Both the position numbers and the translations under genes were made by a program. Positions 42,769 through 51,928 of a DNA stretch of 64,000 nucleotides are shown in pieces. The notes beneath the pieces were generated by a model. The model saw only the letters and a list, made by a program, of their open reading frames with translations. It searched no databases and had not been told where the DNA came from. How positions within the stretch are numbered: the first letter of the stretch is position 1; each line of letters begins with the position of its first letter. Source of the DNA: Martelella alba (lineage in GTDB: Bacteria > Pseudomonadota > Alphaproteobacteria > Rhizobiales > Rhizobiaceae). The DNA lies in assembly GCF_006516955.1 (NCBI RefSeq), contig NZ_VHLG01000013.1:1-64000 (forward strand). The letters run 5' to 3'.

Positions 42769-43557
42769 TCAGCCGGCCTGCTGCGCGCGCGGCGGCGCTT
42801 TGGCCCCGGTCATGAAGGCGACAGCATCAGCCATCGTATAATCCTTCGGATCGATCACGCAGAGCCGGCGGCCAAGGCGGTGAACGTGAATACGGTCGGC
42901 GACCTCGAAGACATGCGGCATGTTGTGACTGATCAGCACGATTGGTATGCCGCGCGCGCGCACATCCTGAATAAGCTCCAGCACCTTGCGCGATTCCTTG
43001 ACCCCCAGCGCCGCCGTCGGCTCATCGAGAATGATGACTTTGGAGCCGAAGGCAGCCGCGCGGGCAACCGCGACACCCTGCCGCTGACCGCCGGACAGGG
43101 TCTCAACGGCCTGATTGATATCCTGGATCGTCATCAGGCCGAGATCGGAGAGCTTTTCCCGCGCGAACTGTTCCATCGCCTTGTGATCCAGCATGCGCAG
43201 CCAACGCCCCAAAGGGCCGGGCTTGCGGCGCTGCCTGCCGATAAACATGTTATCTGTGATAGACAGGGCCGGTGAAAGGGCAAGCGTCTGGTAGACCGTC
43301 TCGATGCCCGCCTCACGTGCCTCCAGCGGTGAGGTGAATCTGATCGGTGCGTCTTCCAGATGCATCTCACCGTCATCGATCTGAATTGCACCCGACAGCG
43401 CCTTGATCAACGATGATTTTCCCGCGCCATTATCGCCGATCACGGCGAGTATCTCGCCCGGATAAAGGTCGAAATCGGCATGATCGAGGGCGACAACGCG
43501 GCCATAGCGCTTGACGATATTACGCGCTGACAAAATGGGTTTTTCGTCCTTGTTCAT
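42769..43557 (-). CDS. frcA: Fructose/sugar ABC transporter ATP-binding protein, FrcA-like
   Basis: A 262-residue single-domain ATPase with Walker A GDNGAGKSSLIKA, signature LSGGQRQGVAVA, Walker B VIILDEPTAALG and H-loop VLISHNMPHVF. Most CUT2 sugar ATPases (RbsA, AraG) have two such domains; the single-domain form is characteristic of FrcA. ATG 43557 overlaps the permease stop (ATGA); an in-frame ATG 7 codons earlier was rejected. Confidence 0.87.
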   Translation of the reverse strand: MNKDEKPILSARNIVKRYGRVVALDHADFDLYPGEILAVIGDNGAGKSSLIKALSGAIQIDDGEMHLEDAPIRFTSPLEAREAGIETVYQTLALSPALSITDNMFIGRQRRKPGPLGRWLRMLDHKAMEQFAREKLSDLGLMTIQDINQAVETLSGGQRQGVAVARAAAFGSKVIILDEPTAALGVKESRKVLELIQDVRARGIPIVLISHNMPHVFEVADRIHVHRLGRRLCVIDPKDYTMADAVAFMTGAKAPPRAQQAG

Positions 43558-44633
43558 GCTGCTGCCTTTCTGATCCACTGGTCGATTGCGACCGCGATGA
43601 TGATGAGCCAGCCGATGGCGAAGACCTGCCAGAGCACATCGACACCGGCAAGGCGAAGTCCCGACTGGAACACACCGACGATCAAGGCGCCAAACAGCGC
43701 GCCCATGACAGAACCGCGCCCGCCGAAGAGCGAAATGCCGCCGATGACCACCGCCGTGATCGACTGCAGATTGCCATCATAGAAAGCCTGCGGGCTGATG
43801 GAGCCGACACGGCCAATCGAAGACCATGCTGCCAGCGCACAGACAAGACCGGCCAGCATATAGACGGAAATCAGGGTCCGGTTGGTGCGGATACCGGCCA
43901 GTTCTGCTGCTTCCTTGTCATCGCCGGTGGCATAGACATGGCGGCCCCAGGCCGTCTTGTTGAGGAGATACCAGAGCGCACCATAGGTCACGACCATGAG
44001 GATCGAGCCATAGGTGATCCGCGCATCGCCGATCGTGAGCGCCTCACCGAAAAATTTCAGGATCGGCGCCGCCGCGTCGATATCCTGGCTGCGAATGGAC
44101 TGGGCGCCTGAAAGCCAGAGATCCAGTGCATAGAAAATATTCCACGTGCCGAGCGTTGTGATGAAGGGCGGCAGCTTGATCCGGGTGATCAGAAAGCCGT
44201 TCAGCGCACCGGCCGCCGCACCGCCGATAAACCCGACGAGAATGGCCAGGGGGGCAGGCACGCCGAGATAGACGGCAAGATTGCCCATAATGACGGCCAT
44301 CAGCACCATGATCGCCGCCACAGAGAGATCGATGCCGGCCGTGATGATCACCAGGCTCTGCGCTGCGGCAAGCATGCCGATGATCGACACCTGCTGCATG
44401 ATCAGCGTCAGATTGAAGGGCGAGAAGAAGCGCTCCCCGGCGACAAAGCCGAAAGCGATGATGCTGGCCAGCAGCACGATGATCGGCACCAGCGTTGGAT
44501 TGCTGTGCAAAAGTCGTCGCAACCGGTCCAGCGCAGTGAGGGTTTCCTCATCGAAATGGGCCTGCTCGCGATTGCTGTCGGCAAGGCTTGCCTCGAAATC
44601 GCTTCCCAGGGGCTTGGTGTTATCTTCGCTCAT
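43554..44633 (-). CDS. frcC: Fructose/sugar ABC transporter permease, FrcC-like
   Basis: A 359-residue permease of the ribose/fructose class, eight to ten hydrophobic segments, with family motifs ITAGIDLSVAAIMVLMAVIM, GAAAGALNGFLITRIKLPPF and TLGTWNIFYAL. The start ATG 44633 (MSEDNTK) precedes a soluble N-terminal tail. It is second in the order frcB-frcC-frcA. Confidence 0.88.
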   Translation of the reverse strand: MSEDNTKPLGSDFEASLADSNREQAHFDEETLTALDRLRRLLHSNPTLVPIIVLLASIIAFGFVAGERFFSPFNLTLIMQQVSIIGMLAAAQSLVIITAGIDLSVAAIMVLMAVIMGNLAVYLGVPAPLAILVGFIGGAAAGALNGFLITRIKLPPFITTLGTWNIFYALDLWLSGAQSIRSQDIDAAAPILKFFGEALTIGDARITYGSILMVVTYGALWYLLNKTAWGRHVYATGDDKEAAELAGIRTNRTLISVYMLAGLVCALAAWSSIGRVGSISPQAFYDGNLQSITAVVIGGISLFGGRGSVMGALFGALIVGVFQSGLRLAGVDVLWQVFAIGWLIIIAVAIDQWIRKAAA

Positions 44634-44703
44634 GGTCTTTGTCCCGCGGGGGCATGATCCGGGCCGAACCGGCGCGGCGGCGCGACGGCAGGCATGAAGG
44701 AAA

Positions 44704-44728
44704 GCCGGATGCCCGAGGGGCATCCGGC
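44704..44728 (-). terminator. Hairpin between frcB and frcC
   Basis: GCCGGATGCC (44704-44713) pairs with GGCATCCGGC (44719-44728). It lies 14 bases after the frcB stop in the operon and probably stabilises the binding-protein message. Confidence 0.6.
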
Positions 44729-44742
44729 CTCAGCCAGCGGCC

Positions 44743-45759
44743 TTAGCCCCAGCACTTGTCGAGGCCTTCCTGAACCGAAATTGACGGCACGCCATCGACA
44801 GGCGCATCGGTCACCAGATTGACGCCGGTATTGTAGAAATCGAGGCCCGGCGTGGTTTCGGGCCTCGTGCCATCGGCGGCAAAGGCCGCGATGGCCTCGA
44901 TCCCCTTGGATGCCATCAAAAGCGGATATTGCTGCGACGTCGCACCGATAATCCCTTCCTTGACGTTTTCGACCCCCGGGCAGCCGCCATCAACAGAAGC
45001 GATAATGACATCCTTCTCGCGCCCCATGGCCTTCAGCGCCTCATAGGCACCGGCCGCGGCCGGTTCGTTGATCGTATAGACAACATTGATAGTCGGATCG
45101 CGCTGAAGCAGGTTTTCCATGGCCTGCCGGCCACCTTCCTCATTGCCATCGGTCACGTCATGACCGGCAATCCGCTTGTCATCCTCATCGCCGATCCTGG
45201 TCGGATCCTTGATGTCGATGCCGAAGCCTTTCATGAAGCCCTGATCGCGCAGATAGTCGACCGATACCTGAGAGGGGTTAAGATCAAGAAAGGCGATGCG
45301 GGCATCGGCGGCCTTGTCACCGAGCGTAGCATGGGCCCACTGGCCAATCAGTTCGCCGGCCTTGAAATTGTCCGTCGCAAAAGTCGCGTCGGCAACATCG
45401 GCAGGTTCAAACGGCGTGTCGAGTGCGATCACTAGAAGCCCCGCATCCTTCGCCTCCTTGATCACCGGTGCCAGCGCGCGACTGTCCGACGGTGTGATCA
45501 AAATGCCGTCAGCACCGGCGGCAATGCAGGTTTCCACGGCAGCAATCTGGGTCTCGACATCGCCGTCGATCTTGCCCGCATAGGTGTTCAGGTCAATTCC
45601 CATGGCCTTGGCCTGCTGGGTCGCACCTTCCTTCATCTTGACGAAGAAGGGATTTGTATCTGTCTTGGTAATCAGGCATGCGCTGCCCTGGGCAGATGCA
45701 GCGCCGGCTGCGCCAAGGGATGCCATCAGGCTGAAGGCAGCCAGTTTCAGAATATTCAT
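44743..45759 (-). CDS. frcB: Fructose/sugar ABC transporter substrate-binding protein, FrcB-like
   Basis: A 338-residue periplasmic binding protein (Peripla_BP_4). [20 protein letters not shown] followed by ASA|QGS is the signal peptide; the body shows [39 protein letters not shown] and [14 protein letters not shown]. The upstream frame lacks homology, and GAGAGG before ATG 45759 supports the start. This is the family that includes the Sinorhizobium fructose/ribose/mannose-binding protein FrcB. Confidence 0.9.
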   Translation of the reverse strand: MNILKLAAFSLMASLGAAGAASAQGSACLITKTDTNPFFVKMKEGATQQAKAMGIDLNTYAGKIDGDVETQIAAVETCIAAGADGILITPSDSRALAPVIKEAKDAGLLVIALDTPFEPADVADATFATDNFKAGELIGQWAHATLGDKAADARIAFLDLNPSQVSVDYLRDQGFMKGFGIDIKDPTRIGDEDDKRIAGHDVTDGNEEGGRQAMENLLQRDPTINVVYTINEPAAAGAYEALKAMGREKDVIIASVDGGCPGVENVKEGIIGATSQQYPLLMASKGIEAIAAFAADGTRPETTPGLDFYNTGVNLVTDAPVDGVPSISVQEGLDKCWG

Positions 45760-46085
45760 AGTCCTCTCCCATATCGGTTTCACCCGCGCGGATCTGAATA
45801 CGAATTCAAAGGAAAGTCGTGAATGGCCGACAGATCTTGCAGACGGGCCTCCTCGCCACGTCTGATATCTTTCGCCGGACAGTCTCCTCCCTGCCGCGAA
45901 GGCTGAAATAAGGCTAGGTTGAAGCAGGAAAACTGTCAATAAAAACTTTTGAATGAAATATTAATTATCACAACACCAGCCGCAAATACTTGTCTGCAGG
46001 GCCGGGCAGCTCTATGATGCCGACAATACCAGCCACCTTGCCGTCGCCCTGCACGGCCGGCCCAAAACATTGGAACAAAACGATA
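45760..46085. promoter_or_regulatory. Divergent promoter region of frcBCA and the ROK regulator
   Basis: A 326-base gap without a gene. It is AT-rich from about 45935 to 45972 and has a small dyad TGAAT (45795-45799) with ATTCA (45804-45808). The ROK regulator probably binds here; no clear operator was recognised. Confidence 0.45.
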
Positions 46086-47291
46086 ATGAACGCCGCCGAC
46101 AAGGAAGACCGCCTGCTTTCGACCCCGATCAGAGGATCGAACCAGACGACGGTGCGCGGTTTCAACGAGCGCCTGGTCCTGCACCTTATCCGTCAATATG
46201 GCGCGCTCACCAAGGCGGAAGCCACGCGCGCAACCGGCCTCTCACCCAATGCGGTGTCGGTGATATTCAACGCGCTGGAAGCCGATGAGCTGCTCTTGCG
46301 CCAAGCGCCCATTCGCGGCCGGGTCGGCCAGCCGTCGGTCCCCATGTGTCTCAATCCGGACGCAAGGCATTATGTCGGCCTGAAGGTCGGCCGCCGCAGC
46401 TTCGACATGGTGGTCGCCAACTTCACCGGCGTCGCCGTTGCCCGCCGCAGCCGGCGGCACAACTATCCGACGCCGGAGGGGCTGATAGACTTCGTCAAGA
46501 CCAACCTCACCCCGCTCCTGCGCTCGGCGCACAAGAAGCGCGATGAGATTTTCGGCTTCAGCGTCGCCATGCCGTCGGAAATCTGGCACTGGCGTGATGT
46601 GTTTGACGCGCCGCGCGAGGAGATGGGCAACTGGCGCAGCTTCGATATCGTTGCCGCCCTGCAAGGCCTCGTTGCGGGACCGGTGACCTGCGAAAATGAT
46701 GGCACGGCGGCCTGCCGCTGCGAACTCATATTCGGACCGCAGACCCACAAACAGGATTTCATCTACTTCTTCGCCGGTACTTTCATCGGTGGCGGTATCG
46801 TCCTCAATGGCAGCGTCTTTACCGGCCGGAATGGCAATTCCGGCGGCTTCGGTCCGTTGCGCATCCCCGACGAACCGGGTGGCCACCGGCTGATCGATCA
46901 TGCCTCGCTCGCGGTTCTGGAACGCCAGATCGCTGCCTCCGGCGGCAATCCCGATGCACTTTATGTCGAGGATCCGGACTGGCAGCAATTCGAGCCACTC
47001 GTCAGCGATTGGATCGCCCGCGCCGGGCGCAGCCTCGGCCACGCCATTGTCTCAACCCTTGCCGTGATCGATTTCGAAGCGGTGATTATCGACGGCGCCT
47101 TTCCCGACGCCATCCGCAACCGCCTTGTCGACGAGGTGATCGAACAGATGGGACGGCTCGACCTGCAGGGCGTTTCCCGGCCGGAAATCGGCGCCGGCCA
47201 TTTTGGCGCTGTAGCCCGCGCACTCGGCGCCGCAGCCTATTGTATCTCAACCGACTGCATGATCGACCAGAACACGCTTCAGCGTAAGTGA
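46086..47291 (+). CDS. ROK family transcriptional regulator
   Basis: A 401-residue protein with an N-terminal winged helix (about residues 20-85; RQYGALTKAEATRATGLSPN, AVSVIFNALEADELL) and a ROK-type sugar-kinase-like domain (TCENDGTAACRCEL, FAGTFIGGGIVLNGSVF, GRNGNSGGFG). It is divergent from frcB and probably represses it until fructose or a derivative binds. Start ATG 46086 is the first with homology. The normal ROK metal-binding Cys cluster is not seen. Confidence 0.87.
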   Translation: MNAADKEDRLLSTPIRGSNQTTVRGFNERLVLHLIRQYGALTKAEATRATGLSPNAVSVIFNALEADELLLRQAPIRGRVGQPSVPMCLNPDARHYVGLKVGRRSFDMVVANFTGVAVARRSRRHNYPTPEGLIDFVKTNLTPLLRSAHKKRDEIFGFSVAMPSEIWHWRDVFDAPREEMGNWRSFDIVAALQGLVAGPVTCENDGTAACRCELIFGPQTHKQDFIYFFAGTFIGGGIVLNGSVFTGRNGNSGGFGPLRIPDEPGGHRLIDHASLAVLERQIAASGGNPDALYVEDPDWQQFEPLVSDWIARAGRSLGHAIVSTLAVIDFEAVIIDGAFPDAIRNRLVDEVIEQMGRLDLQGVSRPEIGAGHFGAVARALGAAAYCISTDCMIDQNTLQRK

Positions 47292-47388
47292 ACCGGCAGA
47301 GACGGAGAACATATTGCGATCCCGCTGAAGACGATAGCTGAAGCGACGGTGCCAACCGGCGCCCCTTGCCGGTTTAGCCCATTTTCAA

Positions 47389-47420
47389 AGCCTCCCTGTT
47401 CTTTGGAGAACAGGGAGGCT
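47389..47420. terminator. Bidirectional terminator hairpin
   Basis: AGCCTCCCTGTTCT (47389-47402) pairs over 14 bases with AGAACAGGGAGGCT (47407-47420) around TTGG. It lies between the convergent ROK and cyanase genes. It is the strongest perfect hairpin noted in the window. Confidence 0.75.
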
Positions 47421-47453
47421 TATCGTGCTGGGCAAGGGCAATGCCGGTACAGA

Positions 47454-47930
47454 TTACCACTGATTATAGGCGAGATACTTTCCGCTCATGGTGACCTGGA
47501 CGCGATCGCCCTTCGGATTGGGGATACGGTCGATCTTCAGGTCGAAATCGATCGCACTCATGATGCCATCGCCGAATTTCTCGTGGATGAGTTCCTTGAT
47601 CGTATCGCCATAGACATAGGTGATTTCGAAGAAACGGTAGATCAGCGGATCTTTCGACACGGTTTCGGCGTCCTGACCCTTTTTCGGCGGCAGCTGCAGG
47701 GCGATCTCGACATCTTTGGTGCGGTTGCCGAGTTCAAGGAATGCGGCAACCTTGGCGGCAGCCTCAGCCGGAAGCGTGTTCTGGCCAAGGCAGGCCGAGA
47801 CGACAAAGACTTCCGACATGCCTGCAGCGGCGGAAATCGCCTCCCAGCTGGTCTGCTTGGCGAATTTCGCCGCCATGACCAGTTCGGTCATCTCGATCTT
47901 GGACATCAGTTTTGCGGGGGCATCAGTCAT
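47454..47930 (-). CDS. cynS: Cyanate hydratase (cyanase)
   Basis: A 158-residue cyanase. The N-terminal helical POU-like domain (about 1-85) is followed by the conserved catalytic region: Arg99 and Glu102 in LIYRFFEITYVYG and Ser125 in DGIMSAIDFD, matching E. coli Arg96, Glu99 and Ser122. It converts cyanate and bicarbonate to ammonia and CO2. It is the last gene of the leftward operon with a nitrate/sulfonate-type importer, not the usual cynTSX arrangement. Confidence 0.94.
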   Translation of the reverse strand: MTDAPAKLMSKIEMTELVMAAKFAKQTSWEAISAAAGMSEVFVVSACLGQNTLPAEAAAKVAAFLELGNRTKDVEIALQLPPKKGQDAETVSKDPLIYRFFEITYVYGDTIKELIHEKFGDGIMSAIDFDLKIDRIPNPKGDRVQVTMSGKYLAYNQW

Positions 47931-47962
47931 TTGGAACTCTCCTGGGTTTGGTCATTTGAAAA

Positions 47963-49144
47963 TCAGGCCGCATCGCTTTTCGGTCTTCCGACCGGTTCTG
48001 CGGCAAGGGTTTTGCGCGCCAGCATATGGGCGCGGGGATTGTTGATGGTGTCGACGGCAATCAGCCGGTCATGCCGGAAATAGCGGAGCGTCAGACTGTC
48101 CTCTCCGGCTTCACTCTCGGTGCGGTCATAGCCTTCAGACAGACCGGCAATCTGCAGCCGTGCCTTGTACTGATCCGACCAGAACCATGGCACAGGATCA
48201 TAATTGACCGTTTGCCCCAGCATGGAAAGGGCAGCAGCGCGCGCCTGATCCGAGGCATTCTGAACGCTTTCGAGCCGGATCATCCGGCCATAGCGGGCCG
48301 ACGGGAAAATCGTACAGTCACCCGCCGCAAAAATATCCGGTGCGCGGGTGCGGCAGGCCTGATCAACAACGATGCCGTTATCGACGGCAAGACCGGCAGC
48401 AGCGGCAATATCCGTCAGCGGATTGGCGCCAACGGCCAAAAGCACCAGATCGGCGCTGAGCCTTGCACCGCCTGCAAGCGCGACGGCTTCAGCTCGGCCG
48501 TGACCTTCAATCGCCGCGACACCCTGTCCAAGAAGAAGGCGAACGCCATTTTGCCGGTGCAATTCCTGCAAGGCATTGGAAACCGCGGTAGCAACCGAGC
48601 GCATCAGGATGCGCGGCGCGCTTTCGATCACGGTGACGGATTTGCCGAAACCGGCAGCAACGGCGGCGAATTCCATGCCGATAAAACCACCGCCGATGAT
48701 GACGATATTTTCGGCCTTTGCCAGCGCGTCGGCAATCGGGGCAATATCGGCCATGCCGCGCAGCGTGAAGACGCCTTCAAGTTCCAAACCGGGAAGCGCA
48801 ATGCGGCGCGCCTCCGTTCCCGTTGCCAGAAGCAGTTTGTGATACGCCCGGACACTGCCATCGGCGAATGTGGCGCGATGGTCCGCCGGATCAATTGCCG
48901 TGACGGCAAGGGCCGGCAGAAAGGAGATCGCCTCCTTTTCGAAATAATCTTCCGGCTTCAGGAACAGCCGCTCCTCGGCCAGCTCCCCCTTGAGATAGGC
49001 TTTCGAAAGCGGCGGTCGCTGATAGGGGCGCAGGCCCTCGGCACCAGCGAGAATGATCTCGCCGTCATAGCCTTCGCGCCGCAGGGTTTCGGCAGCCTTC
49101 ATACCGGCCTGCCCGGCCCCGACGATGATAATGGGATCCGTCAT
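47963..49144 (-). CDS. FAD-dependent ferredoxin reductase-type oxidoreductase
   Basis: A 393-residue flavoprotein of the ferredoxin/rhodocoxin reductase class: FAD-binding IIIVGAGQAGMKAAETLR, the PYQRPPLSKAYL segment, LLLATGTEARR, NAD-binding VIIGGGFIGMEFAAVA and IFAAGDCTIF. The C-terminal about 60 residues carry the reductase tail. It would pass electrons from NAD(P)H to a ferredoxin or a partner monooxygenase. No ferredoxin gene is present in this operon; the acyl-CoA dehydrogenase-like flavoprotein is a possible partner. Confidence 0.87.
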   Translation of the reverse strand: MTDPIIIVGAGQAGMKAAETLRREGYDGEIILAGAEGLRPYQRPPLSKAYLKGELAEERLFLKPEDYFEKEAISFLPALAVTAIDPADHRATFADGSVRAYHKLLLATGTEARRIALPGLELEGVFTLRGMADIAPIADALAKAENIVIIGGGFIGMEFAAVAAGFGKSVTVIESAPRILMRSVATAVSNALQELHRQNGVRLLLGQGVAAIEGHGRAEAVALAGGARLSADLVLLAVGANPLTDIAAAAGLAVDNGIVVDQACRTRAPDIFAAGDCTIFPSARYGRMIRLESVQNASDQARAAALSMLGQTVNYDPVPWFWSDQYKARLQIAGLSEGYDRTESEAGEDSLTLRYFRHDRLIAVDTINNPRAHMLARKTLAAEPVGRPKSDAA

Positions 49145-49223
49145 GGTTTCTTCAAATAATCAGAGGTGAAGAATGGGAGGCGAAGCGGCGAACCGCTCCG
49201 CCCGGTCAAGATGAGCCTGTAGC

Positions 49224-50078
49224 TCAGAAGGGAAGACCTTCCTCGATCGGCAGGGACGGGTCGCGCGACCACTCATTCCAAGAGCCGAAATAGATCTTCA
49301 CGTCCCTTACGCCTGCTTCCTTCAGCGCCAGGAAGGTGTTGGAAGCACGCGCGCCCTTGAAGCAGTAGAGATAGACCGGCGTTTCCGCCGTGATCCCGAC
49401 CGTCGCGCATTCGGCGAGGATCTCGTCCTTCGATTTCATCATCGGGCCTTCAGGCGTCGGCTTCATCATCCGGTACCATTCGATCCATTTGGCGCCGGGA
49501 ATGCGACCTTTGCGCGGGCAGAAATCCTTGCCATAGGGCGAGGAGCTTGCCGCAATCCATTCGTCGATATCGCGCACATCAAGCTTGGCAATGCCGTCAT
49601 CGCCGAGCGAGGCCTTCATCGCATCGACATCCAGCATCAGGCCATAGCCATCTTCGGACGCAGGAAAGGTCTTCGGCGTGGGCGCAGATGCCTCAGCTGT
49701 GACCGGCAGACCGTCCGCCGCCCAGGCAGCAAAACCGCCATGCAGAACCTTGACTTTGGGATAGCCGAGGAATTTCAAAAGAAAATAGCCGCGGCAGGAC
49801 TGACCGAAGCCGCTGTTCATCGACTGCTCGTAAATCACGGCCGTTTCGGCCCCCGAAAGCCCAGCAGCACCGAATTCCTCGGCGAACTTGCCGGCGAGCG
49901 CTTTCATGCCATCCGGCGTTGAAGTCGCCAGATAGGTGAAGATGTCGTTCATGTTGACCGCACCTGGAATATGGCCCTCGCCATAGGCATCCGGGGCACG
50001 GGTATCAATGATCACACAGGGCTCGGACATCATCAGCGTGTCGAGCTCTGCAGGGGAAATCAGCGTATTCTCACTCAT
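49224..50078 (-). CDS. Two-domain thiosulfate/mercaptopyruvate-type sulfurtransferase (rhodanese)
   Basis: A 284-residue tandem rhodanese. The N-terminal domain (CVIIDTRAPDAYGEGHIPGA, about 15-130) is inactive in type, and the C-terminal domain (LDVRDIDEW, about 150-275) carries the active Cys239 in YCFKGARAS. The loop CFKGAR differs from CRKGVT of thiosulfate enzymes and CGSGVT of mercaptopyruvate enzymes, so the donor is unclear. GAGGAG precedes its ATG. In context it may transfer sulfane sulfur to or from cyanide-like or organosulfur intermediates. Confidence 0.88.
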   Translation of the reverse strand: MSENTLISPAELDTLMMSEPCVIIDTRAPDAYGEGHIPGAVNMNDIFTYLATSTPDGMKALAGKFAEEFGAAGLSGAETAVIYEQSMNSGFGQSCRGYFLLKFLGYPKVKVLHGGFAAWAADGLPVTAEASAPTPKTFPASEDGYGLMLDVDAMKASLGDDGIAKLDVRDIDEWIAASSSPYGKDFCPRKGRIPGAKWIEWYRMMKPTPEGPMMKSKDEILAECATVGITAETPVYLYCFKGARASNTFLALKEAGVRDVKIYFGSWNEWSRDPSLPIEEGLPF

Positions 50079-50138
50079 GTCGTTCTCCTCTGGCCGGTTC
50101 GGCCTTATTTGTCATTGATGGTGGAAGAACGCCCGGCT

Positions 50139-51284
50139 TCAGGCGGCCTTCAGGTCTGCGAGCATTTTGCGAAGCTGTTTGGTGGCGGGCGTGACAATTG
50201 CCACGAAATAGGCCTCGCGCAGACGCCGCTGGGCGGCGCCGTTCTTGACATAGCCGCGTGCGCCACAATGCAGCATGGCATTATGGGCGGCCGCCACGGC
50301 GGCATCTCCGGCCTGGAGACGAGCCTCCAGGACACGGATGAAATAGTCTGTCGACGTGTCGAATGGCGTTTCGCAAAGCGCGCTGACTTCCGCTTCGAGG
50401 GCGGCTAGCTGTTGGCGAAAATCCTCAGGCTGATCCGGCAGGTGGCAATTGACGTGGGAAAGCGTCTGCCCGGCCTGTTCCATCAGATCGATGCAGGAGC
50501 GGATCATGCCGAAGGCCATTCCGGCCTGCAGCAGGATGAAACCGGCGCGGATGCGCTGGATATAGGGGCCGAGCGGATCGGCGATCACTCTTGCGGCCGG
50601 AATGAAGGCCTTGCGCAATTGCAGCCCGAAGGTGCGCGTACCGTCCAGGGCCGTAAATTCCGTCCCCTCGACCAGCTTGATTCTTTCATCGGCGCAATCG
50701 GCAACCGCCATGACCAGACGGCCATCCTCTTCCGGCAATTCGAAGATCATGCCGAAGAAATGATCGTCCCCGAGATTGGAGACCCATGGCAGGCGTCCCG
50801 TCACCTCGAAACCGCCTTCGACGCGCTTGCCGGCAAGCTTGATCTTCTCAATGCCGAAAATCGCCTTCATCGGATTGGAAAGCCCCGTACCGCCGAGGAT
50901 CTGGCCCGAAGCAACCTTTTCGCCCAGCTCGGCCTTGAGCGCAGCATTGTCGCTATTGGCAATGTACCAGCCAAGCGCGTCCTGGCACCACATGCAAAAG
51001 GCGGTCGACAGGCAATATTCACCGATGGCACTCATGGCGCCGATCGAGGTCTTCAGATCGAAAGCCGCGTCCGGCGCGAGTGGCGCATGCGCCCGGAAGG
51101 CACCGGCAGCCCCCAGCGCGCGCATTACGGCTTCAGGATAGACACCCTCGGCATCGATGCTGTGCACCAGTGGCTGAAGCTCAACACGGCCAATTTCGGC
51201 CGCGCGGGCGATGATTGCCTCGGCATCTTCCACCGGCGCGATGGCGGTGCGCTCGCCTCCGGCAATCGCGGTTTGCATATTCAT
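50139..51284 (-). CDS. Acyl-CoA dehydrogenase-like flavoprotein
   Basis: A 381-residue protein of the acyl-CoA dehydrogenase fold (helical N-domain, middle beta domain about 125-225 with ILGGTGLSNPMKAIFGIEKI and VTGRLPWVSNLG, C-terminal helical domain). No clear catalytic Glu as in true dehydrogenases was identified. The family also includes reduced-flavin monooxygenases such as SfnB/DszC-type organosulfur enzymes; with the reductase and rhodanese nearby, that reading is attractive but unproven. Confidence 0.75.
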   Translation of the reverse strand: MNMQTAIAGGERTAIAPVEDAEAIIARAAEIGRVELQPLVHSIDAEGVYPEAVMRALGAAGAFRAHAPLAPDAAFDLKTSIGAMSAIGEYCLSTAFCMWCQDALGWYIANSDNAALKAELGEKVASGQILGGTGLSNPMKAIFGIEKIKLAGKRVEGGFEVTGRLPWVSNLGDDHFFGMIFELPEEDGRLVMAVADCADERIKLVEGTEFTALDGTRTFGLQLRKAFIPAARVIADPLGPYIQRIRAGFILLQAGMAFGMIRSCIDLMEQAGQTLSHVNCHLPDQPEDFRQQLAALEAEVSALCETPFDTSTDYFIRVLEARLQAGDAAVAAAHNAMLHCGARGYVKNGAAQRRLREAYFVAIVTPATKQLRKMLADLKAA

Positions 51285-51311
51285 CCGTCTTTCTCCTTGT
51301 GAACAGACGAA

Positions 51312-51335
51312 CCCGCCCGGCTTCGACCGGGCGGG
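51312..51335 (-). terminator. Intercistronic hairpin between OsmC and flavoprotein genes
   Basis: CCCGCCCGG (51312-51320) pairs with CCGGGCGGG (51327-51335) around CTTCGA. It is just after the OsmC-family stop within a same-strand operon. Confidence 0.55.
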
Positions 51336-51343
51336 AAGCCGCC

Positions 51344-51883
51344 TCAGACCGAGGTCGCGATCATGTTGACGGGGCGTTTGAAGGTATTGAAAACCGGTGA
51401 CCAGGCGCAGACATGGGCGATCAGCTCATCAATGACGTCCTGCGGTGCATCGGCGTCCATGTGGACCTTGATGCGCACATCGGTGAAGCCGACCGGCTTT
51501 TCCGAGACATCACCCGTACCCCAGACAGCGGTGATGTTGAGATCACCCTCCAGTTCCAGTTCCAGCGAATTGATGGTGATCCCGCGATGGATAGCATTGG
51601 CGTGCAGCCCGACGGCGACGCAGGAGCCGAGCGCTGCAAGCGAGGCTTCCGACGGGTTCGGCGCAGTGTCATCGCCCAGAAGGCCCGGCGGTTCGTCGAC
51701 GATATAGGGTTCCAGATTGCGAATATAATTGGCGTGGCGGAACCGGCCTTCGGCGACGGTCTTGCACTTGAGCGTCTTGACGGCCTTGGGGTTTTCCTTG
51801 CCCTTGGCGATCAGATCGTCAAGGCCATCCTTGCTGATGGGGGCGAGGCAGCCGGTGAGTGCGGTTGCGGGTTGGTCAGTCAT
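51344..51883 (-). CDS. OsmC family protein
   Basis: A 179-residue OsmC/Ohr-fold protein. Family segments are FRHANYIRNL, DTAPNPSEASLAALGSCVAVGL, with one Cys in the GSC motif, and a second Cys in AHVCAWSPVFN. The two cysteines are the expected redox pair of peroxidase-type OsmC proteins. CAAGGAG before ATG 51883 fixes the start. OsmC proteins reduce organic peroxides or reactive sulfur species; in this operon handling of a thiol or persulfide is possible. Confidence 0.82.
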   Translation of the reverse strand: MTDQPATALTGCLAPISKDGLDDLIAKGKENPKAVKTLKCKTVAEGRFRHANYIRNLEPYIVDEPPGLLGDDTAPNPSEASLAALGSCVAVGLHANAIHRGITINSLELELEGDLNITAVWGTGDVSEKPVGFTDVRIKVHMDADAPQDVIDELIAHVCAWSPVFNTFKRPVNMIATSV

Positions 51884-51928
51884 TGATAGTCTCCTTGTTG
51901 ATGGTGTAACGCATTTTTTCACGCAGCA

